Notes under the pieces: generated by a model
Database searches by the model: none
What the model was told of the DNA's origin: nothing
What the model saw: the letters and a program-made list of their open reading frames with translations, nothing else
Program-made: the position numbers and the translations under genes
Shown here: one piece after another, positions 21,883 through 32,100 of the stretch
Layout of the letters: every line of letters begins with the position of its first letter
Numbering within the stretch: the first letter of the stretch is position 1
DNA from: Ipomoea triloba
Lineage: Eukaryota > Streptophyta > Magnoliopsida > Solanales > Convolvulaceae
DNA length: 64,000 nt
Direction of reading: 5' to 3'
Assembly: GCF_003576645.1 (NCBI RefSeq)
Contig: NC_044916.1
Span: forward strand, 15,849,477-15,913,476

Positions 21883-23297
21883 GGGTTCATATCCAAGATC
21901 ACAAAGTCCACTGGAAAAATAAATTTATCAACTCGGACTAAAACATCTTCCACTACACCCCTGGGGTATTTGGTAGATCGGTCAGCTAATTGAATGCTCA
22001 TGCGCGTGGGCTTAAGGGTTCCTAGATTCAACTATCGATATAATGCAAAGGGCATTAGATTGATGCTAGCACCTAGGTCTGCCAAGGCTCTATTAAAAGC
22101 CGTTCCTCCTATATTACAAGGTATAGTAAAGCTTCCAGGATCTTTTAATTTTCTAGGCACATCCTTATGTAATATAGCAGAACATTCCTCTCCTAGCACA
22201 ACAGTAGCAGTTTCAGCTAATCTCTTTTTATTAGATAGAAGATCTTTAAGGAATTTGGCATACCTCGGCATTTCTTCTAATGCATCAATGAATGGCATAT
22301 CAACGTGTAATTGGCGTAGCATTTGTAGGAATTTATCGTATTTGGCGTTATTGATATCTGTGCGGAATCTTTGAGGGAACAGAAGTTTTGCTTTCGGCAC
22401 AGGCGGTGGTTCTTGCATGATTTCTTTTCCTTTCCGAGAAGGTTGTGGTTGTATTTCTTCCTTCCTGAGTTCTTCTTCAAGTGCTCGTTCGGCTTGCGTT
22501 GAATTGGTGGTCTCTTCATTGTCCACTCTTGATTCTTCTGTTGGAATGGATTGCGGAGGAGGTGGAACAATGTCTGGAAGTGCTCTTCCGCTTCTCAAGG
22601 TTACGGCATTCACATCTGTTTCTTCCTGGGATTGGATCATTTCCATAATTTTTGCGAGTGTGCTCTCAACTGTGTGGAGCGGTGAGAGTGTCTCGTGGCG
22701 TAGTTCTTGAATTTCTCCCAGCATCTCTTCAGTAATGGTTTCTTTGAGTCTGGCATTCTCCTCCATCGTTTCTCGGATGAAATCATTTAGGCGTTGCTCG
22801 AGGGTGGTTTGGTTGCTTCCGGGTGAAAGAGGCTGCTCAAGGGAAATAGAAGAATGGGTATATGCATTGGCTCTGTCCACGTCCTCACCACGCGTGTGAC
22901 TCGGCGTGGAATTGTTCCAGTGAGCTCCCACGCCGGCACACACGCGTGTGGATCTCGTGGCAGGATCACAGCTCGCAAAAATTTCAGAATTTTGATGTTT
23001 TGGCTCGTCGAAATGCGTTGGAGGGTAATAAGAAGGTATCTCGTGAGTAGGATATCTCTGGGGTTGAAAATGTTGTGTTACGTATGCTTGTTCATGATAA
23101 TAAATTGGTGGAGGAGGTAGTGAGTATGGGAAAGAAGGTGGGTAAGGAAAATGGTAGTTATGATAGTATTGAGGTGGTGGGTATGAAGGTTGGGGTTGTG
23201 AAGGATAGTAGGGATTTCTTCCGTATGGTATATGACTATGATAACCTTGATCATTAGGCGGAGGTGGATCCATGATTCTATCAAAGAATTCCTGCAA
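21883..23297 (-). pseudogene. Gag-protease gene of A2, cut by C1
   Basis: The main frame (23297-22032, 421 codons) begins with a Pro/Tyr-rich segment. It has no recognisable gag core or zinc knuckle. A coiled-coil stretch near residues 165-225 follows, then VNAVTLRSGRAL, typical of Athila-type gag-pol proteins, and then the retropepsin-like core ALADLGASINLMPF. After a stop at 22032 the protease continues as LKPTRMSIQLADRSTKYPRG down to 21883, where the C1 LTR begins. Residues around 105-150 are encoded by an inverted copy of the nested palindrome pair (22877-22960). Without RT this could be a structural and processing protein only. Confidence 0.7.
22877..22960 (+). repeat. Nested palindrome pair inside the A2 gag frame, inverted
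   Basis: Two nested palindromes (22877-22909 and 22928-22960) are separated by a spacer with TTCCAGT. In LTRs of this group TTCCAGT reads on the element's own strand, but here it reads opposite to A2. The gag frame stays open across it. Confidence 0.7.
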
Positions 23298-23474
23298 TCA
23301 AATTTTCAAGCAAAGAATCGGAGCACAAGAGGTAGCTCCTTTTACAGATTAGCTCAAATAGTGTGTGGTTGGGTGCGGAAGTGTAATTGGTAATAAAACA
23401 AGTCAAAAGAAAAGAAAGTAAACAGGTTATCCAAACGATTCAAGATAGTAAAACTTTAAATTCACCGTTTGCCA

Positions 23475-23492
23475 TCCCCGGCAACGGCGCCA
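23475..23492 (-). other. Primer-binding site of A2 (tRNA-Asp)
   Basis: The minus-strand sequence TGGCGCCGTTGCCGGGGA is the perfect complement of the plant tRNA-Asp 3' end. It lies three bases from the LTR edge at 23496. Confidence 0.9.
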
Positions 23493-23495
23493 TTT

Positions 23496-24178
23496 TGCAG
23501 GATATATGTGTAGTAGTGGGAATTGAATGTGAAGGTGAATGTGCGGTATGGAGGGTGTTAAAACGAAGAGTCATGAACTCCCCGAGTGTCATATCTCTCG
23601 CGGATGGCAAATTGGAGAATACACGGCTTTGCTACCTTGGTTTGTTTGAATAACGTTAAGATGGAGCATGTGGATTTTGGTAAAAAGGAAATGTTAAGAG
23701 GGCAAAGGTTAATGAAATAAGAAGTAGACAAAAGGAAATAAAGGCGGATGGGGCTAAGATATCATGGAGATTGGTTAAAGGTGCAAGGTAGAGTATTGAT
23801 TTCCTTTGAGTTACTGTTGAAGGAGCTTGGAACATTGTCCTGAGTGGCGTCACACTCAAGCTCCCAATCCTCAGTCGGTTAGGGAATTTTGTCAAACACT
23901 TTGTGTACAAGTTCCCTCCGGATCTCATCTTCTCATATTGAGAGCGGGAGAAGTGGGTAGTGGGCTACATCTCTTTGCTATATCTCGCCAAAAAGATGAT
24001 CCTATACTCTTGGAGAGATCGGGGCCCTCGATCCAACAAGATCATACAAAACATACACACAGATTCAACATTTCCCAAAGAAATCAAACTCATTAATCAA
24101 ATTAGATCATGAACACCAATCATCCATTCAATCTAGCCCCTATCCTAGGGATTAGCCTCTCATAGGCTTTAACAACAT
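23496..24178 (-). mobile_element. 5' LTR of A2, promoter-distal half
   Basis: This is the terminal half of the LTR (ending CCTGCA on the minus strand). It is separated from its other half (34637-35297) by C2, whose TSD AACAT occupies 24174-24178. The two halves sum to about 1,344 bp, matching solo LTR SA. Confidence 0.85.
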
Positions 24179-24258
24179 TGTTAGGAACATCATGTAATAG
24201 GTTTTGATGATACCAACTGTTAAGTAAGAATCCCCAAGTCTCGATTCATAGGCAAAAC
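24179..24258 (+). mobile_element. C2 5' LTR remnant before an N
   Basis: These 80 bp match 33020-33099 with no difference that I can see. The sequence is cut by the N at 24259. The jump skips some 1.5 kb of LTR plus the gag region. Confidence 0.85.
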
Positions 24259-24319
24259 NCACAAGGGATAAATGGATGCCTAAACTCACTAACCCACCAG
24301 GACTCAAAGTTTGGGTACC

Positions 24320-24625
24320 TAAACTTGCTTGATTTCCTTGCAGGACACCAGGGACGTGTGGTTCATTGACAGTGGATGTTCGAGACATATGACTGGAAAT
24401 CTAACACTGCTTGAGAACATCCAACCTATCGAAGGTCCCTTGGTGACATTTGGCGACAACGAGAAGAAGGGGCGCACAAGAGCTGTTGGTGAAATCCAAA
24501 AGAATGAGCTGGTTATTAAAGGAGTGTCCTACGTTGAGGGGCTCAAGTTCAATCTCCTTAGTACAAGCCAGTTCTGTGACAAGGGCCACAAAGTTGTCTT
24601 CACCAAAAGCAATGTCAGATTATGA
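24320..24625 (+). pseudogene. C2 protease and pre-integrase segment
   Basis: The open stretch contains WFIDSGCSRHMTGN, where DSG is the active site of Copia aspartic proteases, and LLSTSQFCDKGHKV, typical of the link to the integrase zinc finger. Just before the stop at 24623 the frame slips by one base, so the integrase continues in the next frame from 24622. In an active element this enzyme would cut the polyprotein. Confidence 0.75.
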
Positions 24626-25377
24626 ACGAGGAATCTCTCGAAGTCGTCTTGGAAGCAGCAAGGAAAGGAAACATGTACATAGTGGATTGGAGGTCTGCAA
24701 AACCATCCCTATGTATGCTAGCAAGGAGCAAGGAAGATTTATGCTGGGATTGGCACAGTAAGCTTAGTCATCTGAACTTCAAGACTATCAACAAGCTTAC
24801 TAAGAGGAACTTAGTGGAAGGACTGCCCAAAGTGACGTTTCGAAAGGATAAAATCTGTGAGGCATGTCAACGTTGCAAACAGATCAAATCCTCTTTCAAG
24901 AGCAAAGCCGATACATCATCCACTAGACCATTAAGTCTTCTTCACATGGACTTATTTGGCCCAGTGGATCCACCCAGCATAAAGGGAAAGAAGTACACTC
25001 TTGTGGTAGTGGATGACTACACAAGATTCACTTGGACCGTGTTCTTAACCAAGAAAAGCGAGACAAAAATTGCCCTACCAAATCTCTTGAAACAAGTTCA
25101 AGTTGAAAAGGAAGTCTCGATACTAAAGATCCGGTCAGATCAAGGTGGAGAGTTCGTTAATCAAGTTATCAAGAGCTACTGCAACGAAAACGGTATTCGT
25201 CATCAGTTGTCAGCTGCTCGAACGCCTCAACAGAACGGGGTTGCTGAAAGAAGGAACAGAACTCTCAAAGAAGCCGCAAGGACCATGCTCTCGCAAGCCA
25301 ACATATCACAAGGATTTTGGGCAGAAGCAATCAACACAGCGTGCTACACCCAAAATCGGTCCTTGATAGTAAAATGA
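24622..25377 (+). pseudogene. C2 integrase
   Basis: The segment starts with the pre-integrase domain (GNMYIVDW), then the zinc-binding H/H/C/C motif (WHSKLSHLN, ICEACQRC), then the catalytic core. The three acidic residues are visible in LLHMDLFGPV, IRSDQGGEF and NGVAERRNRTL, the usual D, D, E set. It ends at a TGA (25375-25377) inside the core, where the sequence resumes in frame as VWNGRKPNVSHFHSFG. Its role would be joining the element DNA to the chromosome. Confidence 0.85.
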
Positions 25378-25398
25378 GTTGGAAAGACGCCATATGAG

Positions 25399-26121
25399 GT
25401 GTGGAATGGAAGAAAACCGAATGTAAGCCACTTCCACTCATTCGGGTGCAAATGCTATATTCACAACAATGGGAAGACTCAACGAAGAACTATTGAAGAA
25501 AAGGCAGATGATGGAGTATTTCTGGGATACTCATCGACAAGCAAAGCACTCAGAGTCTTCAACAAGCGGAGTTTGGTGGTTGAAGAGTCCATACATGTTA
25601 CCTTTGATGAAAGGGCATCAACAGATCAACCATCAAAGACAACGGAAGCTGCTGAGGAAGATCAGCCAGAGTCTATCGAGAGATCAAACTTACCTCTCGA
25701 AGACAAGCAGTCGATAATTCGAGACGTAGCGGAACTCCAGTCAGAATCAGATGATGAAGAATCTACCAAGAAGAAAGCGCCTGACTCAGTTGATCAAAAC
25801 CAGATCATAGATGTTCAACCCATATCTCAACCTTCAATGGAAGTATCAACTGAGGAGCCTCAACCCGCCCTAAGATGGCTGAGAAATCACCCTGCTGATC
25901 AAGTGATCGGAGATGTACGTGACAGAGTTCGAACCAGATCAGCGTACATAGAAAGCAGGTCTGCTTGTTTTCTATCTCAAATAGAGCCTAAGGTAAGCGA
26001 TGAGGCTCTAAGCGACGCAGATTGGGTGCAAGCAATGCAAGAGGAACTTCATCAGTTCGAGAGGAACGACGTTTGGGAACGAGTTCCGAGACCTCATCAT
26101 CAGAATGTAAGTGGTACATAG
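25399..26121 (+). pseudogene. C2 integrase end, linker and start of RT
   Basis: The segment contains the integrase C-terminal region (SFGCKCYIHNNGK, GVFLGYSSTSKALRVFN), an acidic linker, and the RT start ([17 protein letters not shown]). A TAG at 26119 replaces the tryptophan codon found in C1 (SGT then WVFRNK). Confidence 0.8.
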
Positions 26122-26139
26122 TGGGTTTTCAGAAACAAG

Positions 26140-27219
26140 ATGAATGAGGATGGAGTTATTGTTAGGAACAAGGCCAGACTTGTTGCCAAAGGCTACTGTC
26201 AGGAGGAAGGAATAGATTTTGATGAAACCTTCGCTCCAGTGGCACGTCTCGAAGCCATACGCATCTTTCTCGCATATGCCGCCTTCAAAGACTTTAAGGT
26301 ATATCAAATGGATGTCAAGAGCGCTTTTCTGAACGGACTTCTCGAAGAAGAGGTGTACGTTGAACAACCTCCGGGTTTCTTGAAGGATGTGGGAGCTGAC
26401 AAAGTATACAAATTAAAGAAGGCACTTTACGGCTTAAAACAAGCTCCAAGAGCTTGGTACGATACCTTATCCTCTTTTCTACTTCAATGTGGGTTCACCA
26501 AAGGCCTAGTGGACAAAACATTGTTTAGGATTAAGGATGGGGATCACATCTTATTGGTGCAAATCTATGTGGACGATATCATTTTTGGTAGCACCAACCC
26601 AGACTTCTGCGAGAAGTTCTCCAGTTTGATGAAAGGAAAGTTCGAGATGAGCATGATGGGAGAGCTCAACTACCTCCTTGGACTACAAGTGAGACAGCTT
26701 AAGGAAGGTATCTTCATCAACCAGGAGAAATACACCAAGGATCTGCTCAGGAAATACAACATAGAAGGGAAATCCTCAGTCAAAGTACCTATGGGAACCT
26801 CTCTACGTATCGATGTCGACAGCGAAGGTCGAGAGGTCGATCAAACCACTTATCGAGGTATCATCGGCTCTCTTCTTTATTTAACTGCAAGTAGACCAGA
26901 CATATCCTTTGCAGTAGGTGTATGTGCTAGATTTCAGGCAAGTCCTAAGGAAAGTCAACTCAATGCATCCAAAAAGATTCTTCGATATCTAAAGGGTACG
27001 CAGAGTGTTGGGCTCTGGTATTCGAAAGGTGGATCCTTCGAACTTATGGGTTATTCAGATGCGGACTTTGCCGGTTGTAAGATAGATCGAAAGAGCACAT
27101 CAGGGACATGTCAGTTTCTAGGTGGAAGACTTGTCTCATGGTTTAGCAAGAAACAACATTCGATAGCTACAAGCACTGCTGAGGCAGAATATGTAGCAGC
27201 TGGAAGTTGTTGTGCTTAG
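26140..27219 (+). pseudogene. C2 reverse transcriptase and most of RNase H
   Basis: The 359-codon stretch holds a nearly complete [51 protein letters not shown] and the catalytic YVDDIIFGS. RNase H follows ([30 protein letters not shown]). A TAG at 27217 stops it inside RNase H. The remainder with its own stop is seen to 27510. RT here has kept all motifs, so the damage is recent and light. Confidence 0.9.
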
Positions 27220-27510
27220 ATCTTATGGATGAAGCAACAGCTATTGGATTATGGTGTTTAGGGTAAGAAGGTTAAAATTATGTTTGACAATACAAGTGCT
27301 ATTGCCATCACCCACAACCCAGTGTTACACTCCAGAACAAAGCATATTGATATTAAGTATCACTTCATCCGAGACCACGTTGAGAAAAAGGACATCACTT
27401 TGGAATATGTTGCAACGGAGGAGCAACTAGCAGATATTTTCACAAAAGCGTTATGTGAAAATAGATTCTATCAACTAAGCTTAGAATTGGGAATGATAGA
27501 GTTTGGTTGA
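27220..27510 (+). pseudogene. C2 RNase H, C-terminal end
   Basis: The frame resumes as ILWMKQQLLDYGV, meets a TAG at about 27259, then continues FDNTSAIAI and SRTKHIDIKYHFIRDHVE to a stop after GMIEFG. This is the usual end of Copia pol. Confidence 0.8.
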
Positions 27511-27664
27511 ATGGGCAAATCTTATCGTCTTGTATTTAGTGCCATGAACTGTTTCGCATGTGAGGGGCGGTTTCATCAACTTTATGGCAGCTTTGGAGTT
27601 ACACAAGCATTGAATGGTCATTCATATTGCATCCCGTGACTCAACAGTGGTTACCCTATTGGGC

Positions 27665-27673
27665 TATAAATAA
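27665..27673 (+). promoter_or_regulatory. TATA-like box after C2 pol
   Basis: TATAAATAA lies 37 bp before the small ORF ATG, in the same GGGCTATAAATA context as in C1 (12914-12925). Confidence 0.35.
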
Positions 27674-27710
27674 GAGGGTTTCTTTCAGAAGTTCATACCA
27701 TCAACTTCCC

Positions 27711-28079
27711 ATGGAGAAAAAGAAAGGAAAAGATGATGTTCCATTCTTTTATAGAGGAAAGAAACCGGCAGTCAAGTCCAAAGATTTTCAAGGAGAAAAC
27801 TATCCAGAATCAACGAAGGGTGAACAGATTACGGAGCTTCCTGATAATCCAAGCAAGAATCCTATTCCCATCCAAGGTGAATGGATCCCCAAATACGAGG
27901 AGATCCACAACGATGGGATACTGGAATCGGGAGAAGAGTCCTGCACAAGAGGGACTCCTACTGCTGCACATTCTGGAAAAGGGCCTTCCTCAACCAAATG
28001 GAGAACCAAGGGAAACGGAGAGGAAGACCAGATGGGACTTTCTGAGGTCTGCAGCAGCCAAAGGGATGATCATACCTAA
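27711..28079 (+). CDS. Small ORF between pol and long ORF of C2 (unknown)
   Basis: The 122-codon ORF starts MEKKKGKDDVPFFYRG and shares KSKDFQGENYPESTKGEQ and PIPIQGEWIP with the C1 copy. After WRTKGNG the two copies separate. A second frame over the same stretch in C2 (to 28206) continues with RWDFLRSAAAKG and KQLRREEQEKG, which also looks protein-like, so the true reading may have shifted. The product is hydrophilic, without membrane segments. The family is unknown to me. Confidence 0.4.
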   Translation: MEKKKGKDDVPFFYRGKKPAVKSKDFQGENYPESTKGEQITELPDNPSKNPIPIQGEWIPKYEEIHNDGILESGEESCTRGTPTAAHSGKGPSSTKWRTKGNGEEDQMGLSEVCSSQRDDHT

Positions 28080-28504
28080 TCCAAAGACATTAAGAGGATT
28101 AGCGATGAAGATGGTCACTCCCAACTATAGTAAGCAGCTCCGGAGAGAAGAACAAGAAAAGGGAATAGCCACCCCCAGTTCTGTTATTAGACAAATAGGA
28201 CTTTAGATGGCTAGTTCCCGCCTTAACGATAGATTCCTATTAGGCTGACCAAGGCCAAACAAAAGTTTCTAGGGAATTTAATAGGATATTGATTCATATG
28301 TAATGTATCTGGAAATCACTAAATGAACTTAAGGATATGTTCCAAGTGATATCTTTTAAATGAATCAAACTTGTTTCTCTCGCAATCTGTGTTCGAAAGG
28401 TAGTTCGAGAGGTCACCCGATCAGTTTGTCTACATACATTATGTCTCGAAGAAGGGTAGTTCGAGAGGTCACTTCGAAAGATAACAAACTGATATCTCTG
28501 AAAG

Positions 28505-28680
28505 GAGGAATAAGGAGGGTTAGGGATCAAAGGGAAGATCCCTAACCAGATCAAGATGGAGGAATAAGGAGGGTTAGGGATCAATCACTCAGGGGGAAGA
28601 TCCTTAACCAGATCAAGACGGAAGAATAAGGAGGTTTAGGGATCAATCACTCAGGGGGAAGATCCTTAAACTCATGAGGA
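28505..28680 (+). repeat. Three polypurine-rich tandem repeats in C2
   Basis: Units begin GAGGAATAAGGAGGGTTAGG at about 28505 and 28559, and GAAGAATAAGGAGGTTTAGG at about 28621. They contain CAGGGGGAAGATCC in the second and third. They correspond to the 90-bp repeats of C1. Confidence 0.75.
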
Positions 28681-28763
28681 AGATCATTCACCTTCGAAAG
28701 GTGAATTTGATAAGCTCAACGGATATATGAGGTGGAACGGCTATCTTTGGACATAAATGCTAG

Positions 28764-29144
28764 CCACGTGGTCATCGGTTACTGACGGTTTTTCGCACTT
28801 AAGGGCATTATCTTGATTAGTGGGAGCATGCTTATTTTAAAATATCAATACTCCACTGTCTCAAAGCTTAAACCGTTCTATACTTTACCGAAATACCCTT
28901 ACCAAAATACCTTATAAGCTGACCGTTATCAGGGGTATTTCTGACTTCTCACATCTTTTAAATCAACCGGGATCCTTCCACGGGTCAAACTCTCAACCCT
29001 ACCCATATATCCAACCCGAATCCGCCTAATATAAAAGCAAAATCCTTCTTCTTTACCCGGATTCAAACTCAAAACCATATACCCAAAATCCCCAAATCCT
29101 TAGACGCTGTACACATTCCCTCCAAAACACACAAACTTTCTTCA
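28764..29144 (+). promoter_or_regulatory. Putative promoter and leader of the C2 long gene
   Basis: The G-box CCACGTGG is at 28764-28771, the TATAAAAG box at 29030-29037, and the ATG at 29145. Distances to the ATG are 381 and 115 bp, against 383 and 113 bp in C1. The leader is rich in C and A, lacks ATG between the box and the start as far as I can see, and ends TTCAATGGCG. These features fit a pol II promoter inside the element. Confidence 0.5.
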
Positions 29145-32100
29145 ATGGCGTCTGAATCATCATCTTCTTCATCTTCATCTTCATCCTCCAGTGCATACCA
29201 GAGAGAGCTAGACCACATACGCTCTCAGATTAAACAAGTCAAGGCGGGAAGCATCCTTGACAAAGATGGCTTCATCACCCACTCGCCAAATCCAACAATG
29301 GCGGAGAGAGTCTTGAAGAAATTTGAGAAGGCAGGACTAATGCGGTACATGACGCATGACTACCGAACCATTCATGACCTCGACTACACAGAATGGTTCG
29401 CTCATGCCAAGGTCACGAAGGGCAAGATTGAAAGCCGCTTCAACGAAATAGACATAACAATCTCTGTGGGTGATTTACGAGCAGCATTCGACTTTGCTAC
29501 GTCGGAGGAGGCAGTCAAGCACCTATCGGACTACAACATGGATAAGCAGGAGTTTTGGGACAAAATCCGATTGGAGACTGCACCACCCAGAGCATCCTCT
29601 GCCCTCCGCAGATTTCATTTGAAGGAGAGGTTTGCCCTAGCCGCCGAGCTCATCATAAAATTCATCCTCGGCAAGGTGTCCGGAACAGACGAAGTCAATC
29701 TGGACACTCTGAAAATCCTCCACGCCATCTGGAACAACAACAAGTTGGACTGGGCTCACATCATCTTCGACTGCCTCAAACACCAAGTGCAGAGCTCAGT
29801 TTCCAACTCCGACCTGACAATCTACAAAAAGGTTGGTTTTGGCTTTGTTGTTCAATCTCTATTGAGACTGAAGGGCTTCGAACTGAGGGAAGGGCGAGAG
29901 GTTCATCGGAATACCTATATGGGTAGAACGAAACCTCAAGCTAAGGCAAAAGGTGCTAAGGATGCATCTTCACCCTCAAAGCCTAAGGGAAGGGGCAAAA
30001 GGAAAGCCCCAGCTAAGGAGAAGCGCTCTGATGACGAGCTTTTGGACACCCTAGTCAAGAGGGTTGAATTGAAAAGGAAGGCCAAGAGGACCAAGACTGC
30101 TGCTGTCACCCAGGTTCGAGAGGTGACACCGTCCGTTATACAAGTACCATTTGAGGACAGGGCACAAGCCCAGGGGGAACCTCAGGCTACACTGGCCACT
30201 GAGGTTGAGAGAGTGCCCCCTACCAAGTCCCTGTCAGGAACTTTAAGTGTTGATATACTTGCTGTTGATGGTGCTGAGGATGTTGATGAATCTGTTGGTT
30301 TGCCTCAAGAGGAGGCTCGAGAAGTTGAAGGTACTGGGATCAGTGATCCAGTACAGGGTATTGTTGAGGAACCACGACAGGTGGTTCGAGAGGTAGATAT
30401 TCCAGCAGCTGAAGATCTAGACTGTGTGGTGGCTGCTGATGGTCAGGGCACTGTGGTCAGGAACCCAGTGCAAGCTTTTCTGAATGATGGGTTGACACAT
30501 GATCTCTCGGTTGTTCGAGAGATAACTGAACAAGCTGTGGAGTGTGCATCAGCAACAGAAATCCTACCTGCTGACTCTGATGAGCTGAATGCTGAAATCA
30601 CATCTCGATTGAATCAAAGTGTTGAGAATGTATCGAGTTTGGACGACTTCTCCAGAGTACTTCGCTGGATCAACTGGAGAACAGGTCCCTTTGATCAATT
30701 GATCTCAAGAGCAGCAGAGATGGAGGCTGAGGAACGATTTGCACTAAACTGGTTAGATCTCACTGAAATCCCAGCCGACGAGCTTCAAAACCGTGCCCAT
30801 GAGATGCAAGTAATCAGGAGTAATCTTGGTCGATCTGACAAAGGAAAGGGCATAGCTGTTGATGCACAAGAAGATGAAGCCGAGCCTGAAGAAGATCCTG
30901 AACTAGATGCTCAATTTCGAGAGGATATCAGGCTTGCCACAGCAATATCCTTGGGACAAAGTGTAGAACACACGAGAGGTCCAGGAGAGACCTCTGGGGT
31001 TGCTCGAGATGATGCTGACACTCCTACTCCAACTGCAGCAATCCCCTTGTCCCAAGTGAGTGAATCTGCTCTAGAAGACCAGGTAGCTTCGAGAGGTGAA
31101 TCCGAGACCTCTGAAGCACATGAAGTGGCACCTAACTCTGTCTTACTACTGCCACCACCTGAGTCCACACCCTCGAATGCAACAGATGAAGCTCAGACAG
31201 TTCGAGAGGGTGAAATTTTGTTGCTCCAACTCCCAGGCTTTCCCATCGATATGGTTAATAGGGAAAGGTGGAGTGCACCAGTTGCTCCTGAGATAATAGA
31301 TATTCCAGATTCACCAGAGCATACTGAAGTGCAAACAAGTGAGCAACAAGAGCAGAATGAGGAGAACCCTGCTGGTTCGAGAGTTGAGGTTCAAGAAGGT
31401 GGAAACCGGGAAGCACCTGCCGATGAATCAACTCCTCCAGTAGATGATCACGTTCCCAGCACTGGTTCGAGAGGTAGTGTTGAGGGGGAACCTCAATCAG
31501 ATGGAAACCGGGAAGCATCTGATGCAGAGACTCCCACCTTGGCCAATCCTACCTTACCAGCAGCTGAAGCTGAGGCTCCAGGTTCGAGAGGTGAAGAGCA
31601 AGAAGTGATCCATCCCTCAGGTGGAAACCGGGAAGCACCTGATATGGAGCTACCTTCGAGCTCTGATCCCAGTGTCCCTGCTGAACCTCAGGAAGTCAGT
31701 CGAGAGGTGGAATCACGAATGCAAGTCATGGGTGGAAATCTGGAAGCACCCAAGTCCCCTCCGACTAGAGGTACCACTCAATCTTCTTCTCCTTCTTCTT
31801 CTGACTTTGATCAACAGGCCGAACGAGCTTTCATTGGCGAGGTGCGTCAATTCATGGCTGATCAATCTCAGAGGATGGCTCAACTTGAGCATGTACTTGC
31901 TGTTGTTCGAAACGCTGCAATACCTGTGACTGGCTCCGGTGACTCCCAAGCCAATCACGAAGAACTTCTCGAACAAGCAGTGTGGGCTGAGAATGTAGCA
32001 CAAAGGGCTGCGGATGAGGCTGCGGTAGCTCGAGCAGAGACTGAAAGGATGAGAACTGAGTTCGCCGAGTTACGAGCAGAACTTCAAGCCCACCAACGCT

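Noticed and set aside
22862..23257. Plus-strand ORFs over the A2 gag
   Set aside because: They are shadows of the minus-strand gag frame.
23075..23290. Possible bacterial or viral origin of Pro/Tyr-rich segments
   Set aside because: Low-complexity gag N-termini explain it. The context is wholly plant LTR elements.
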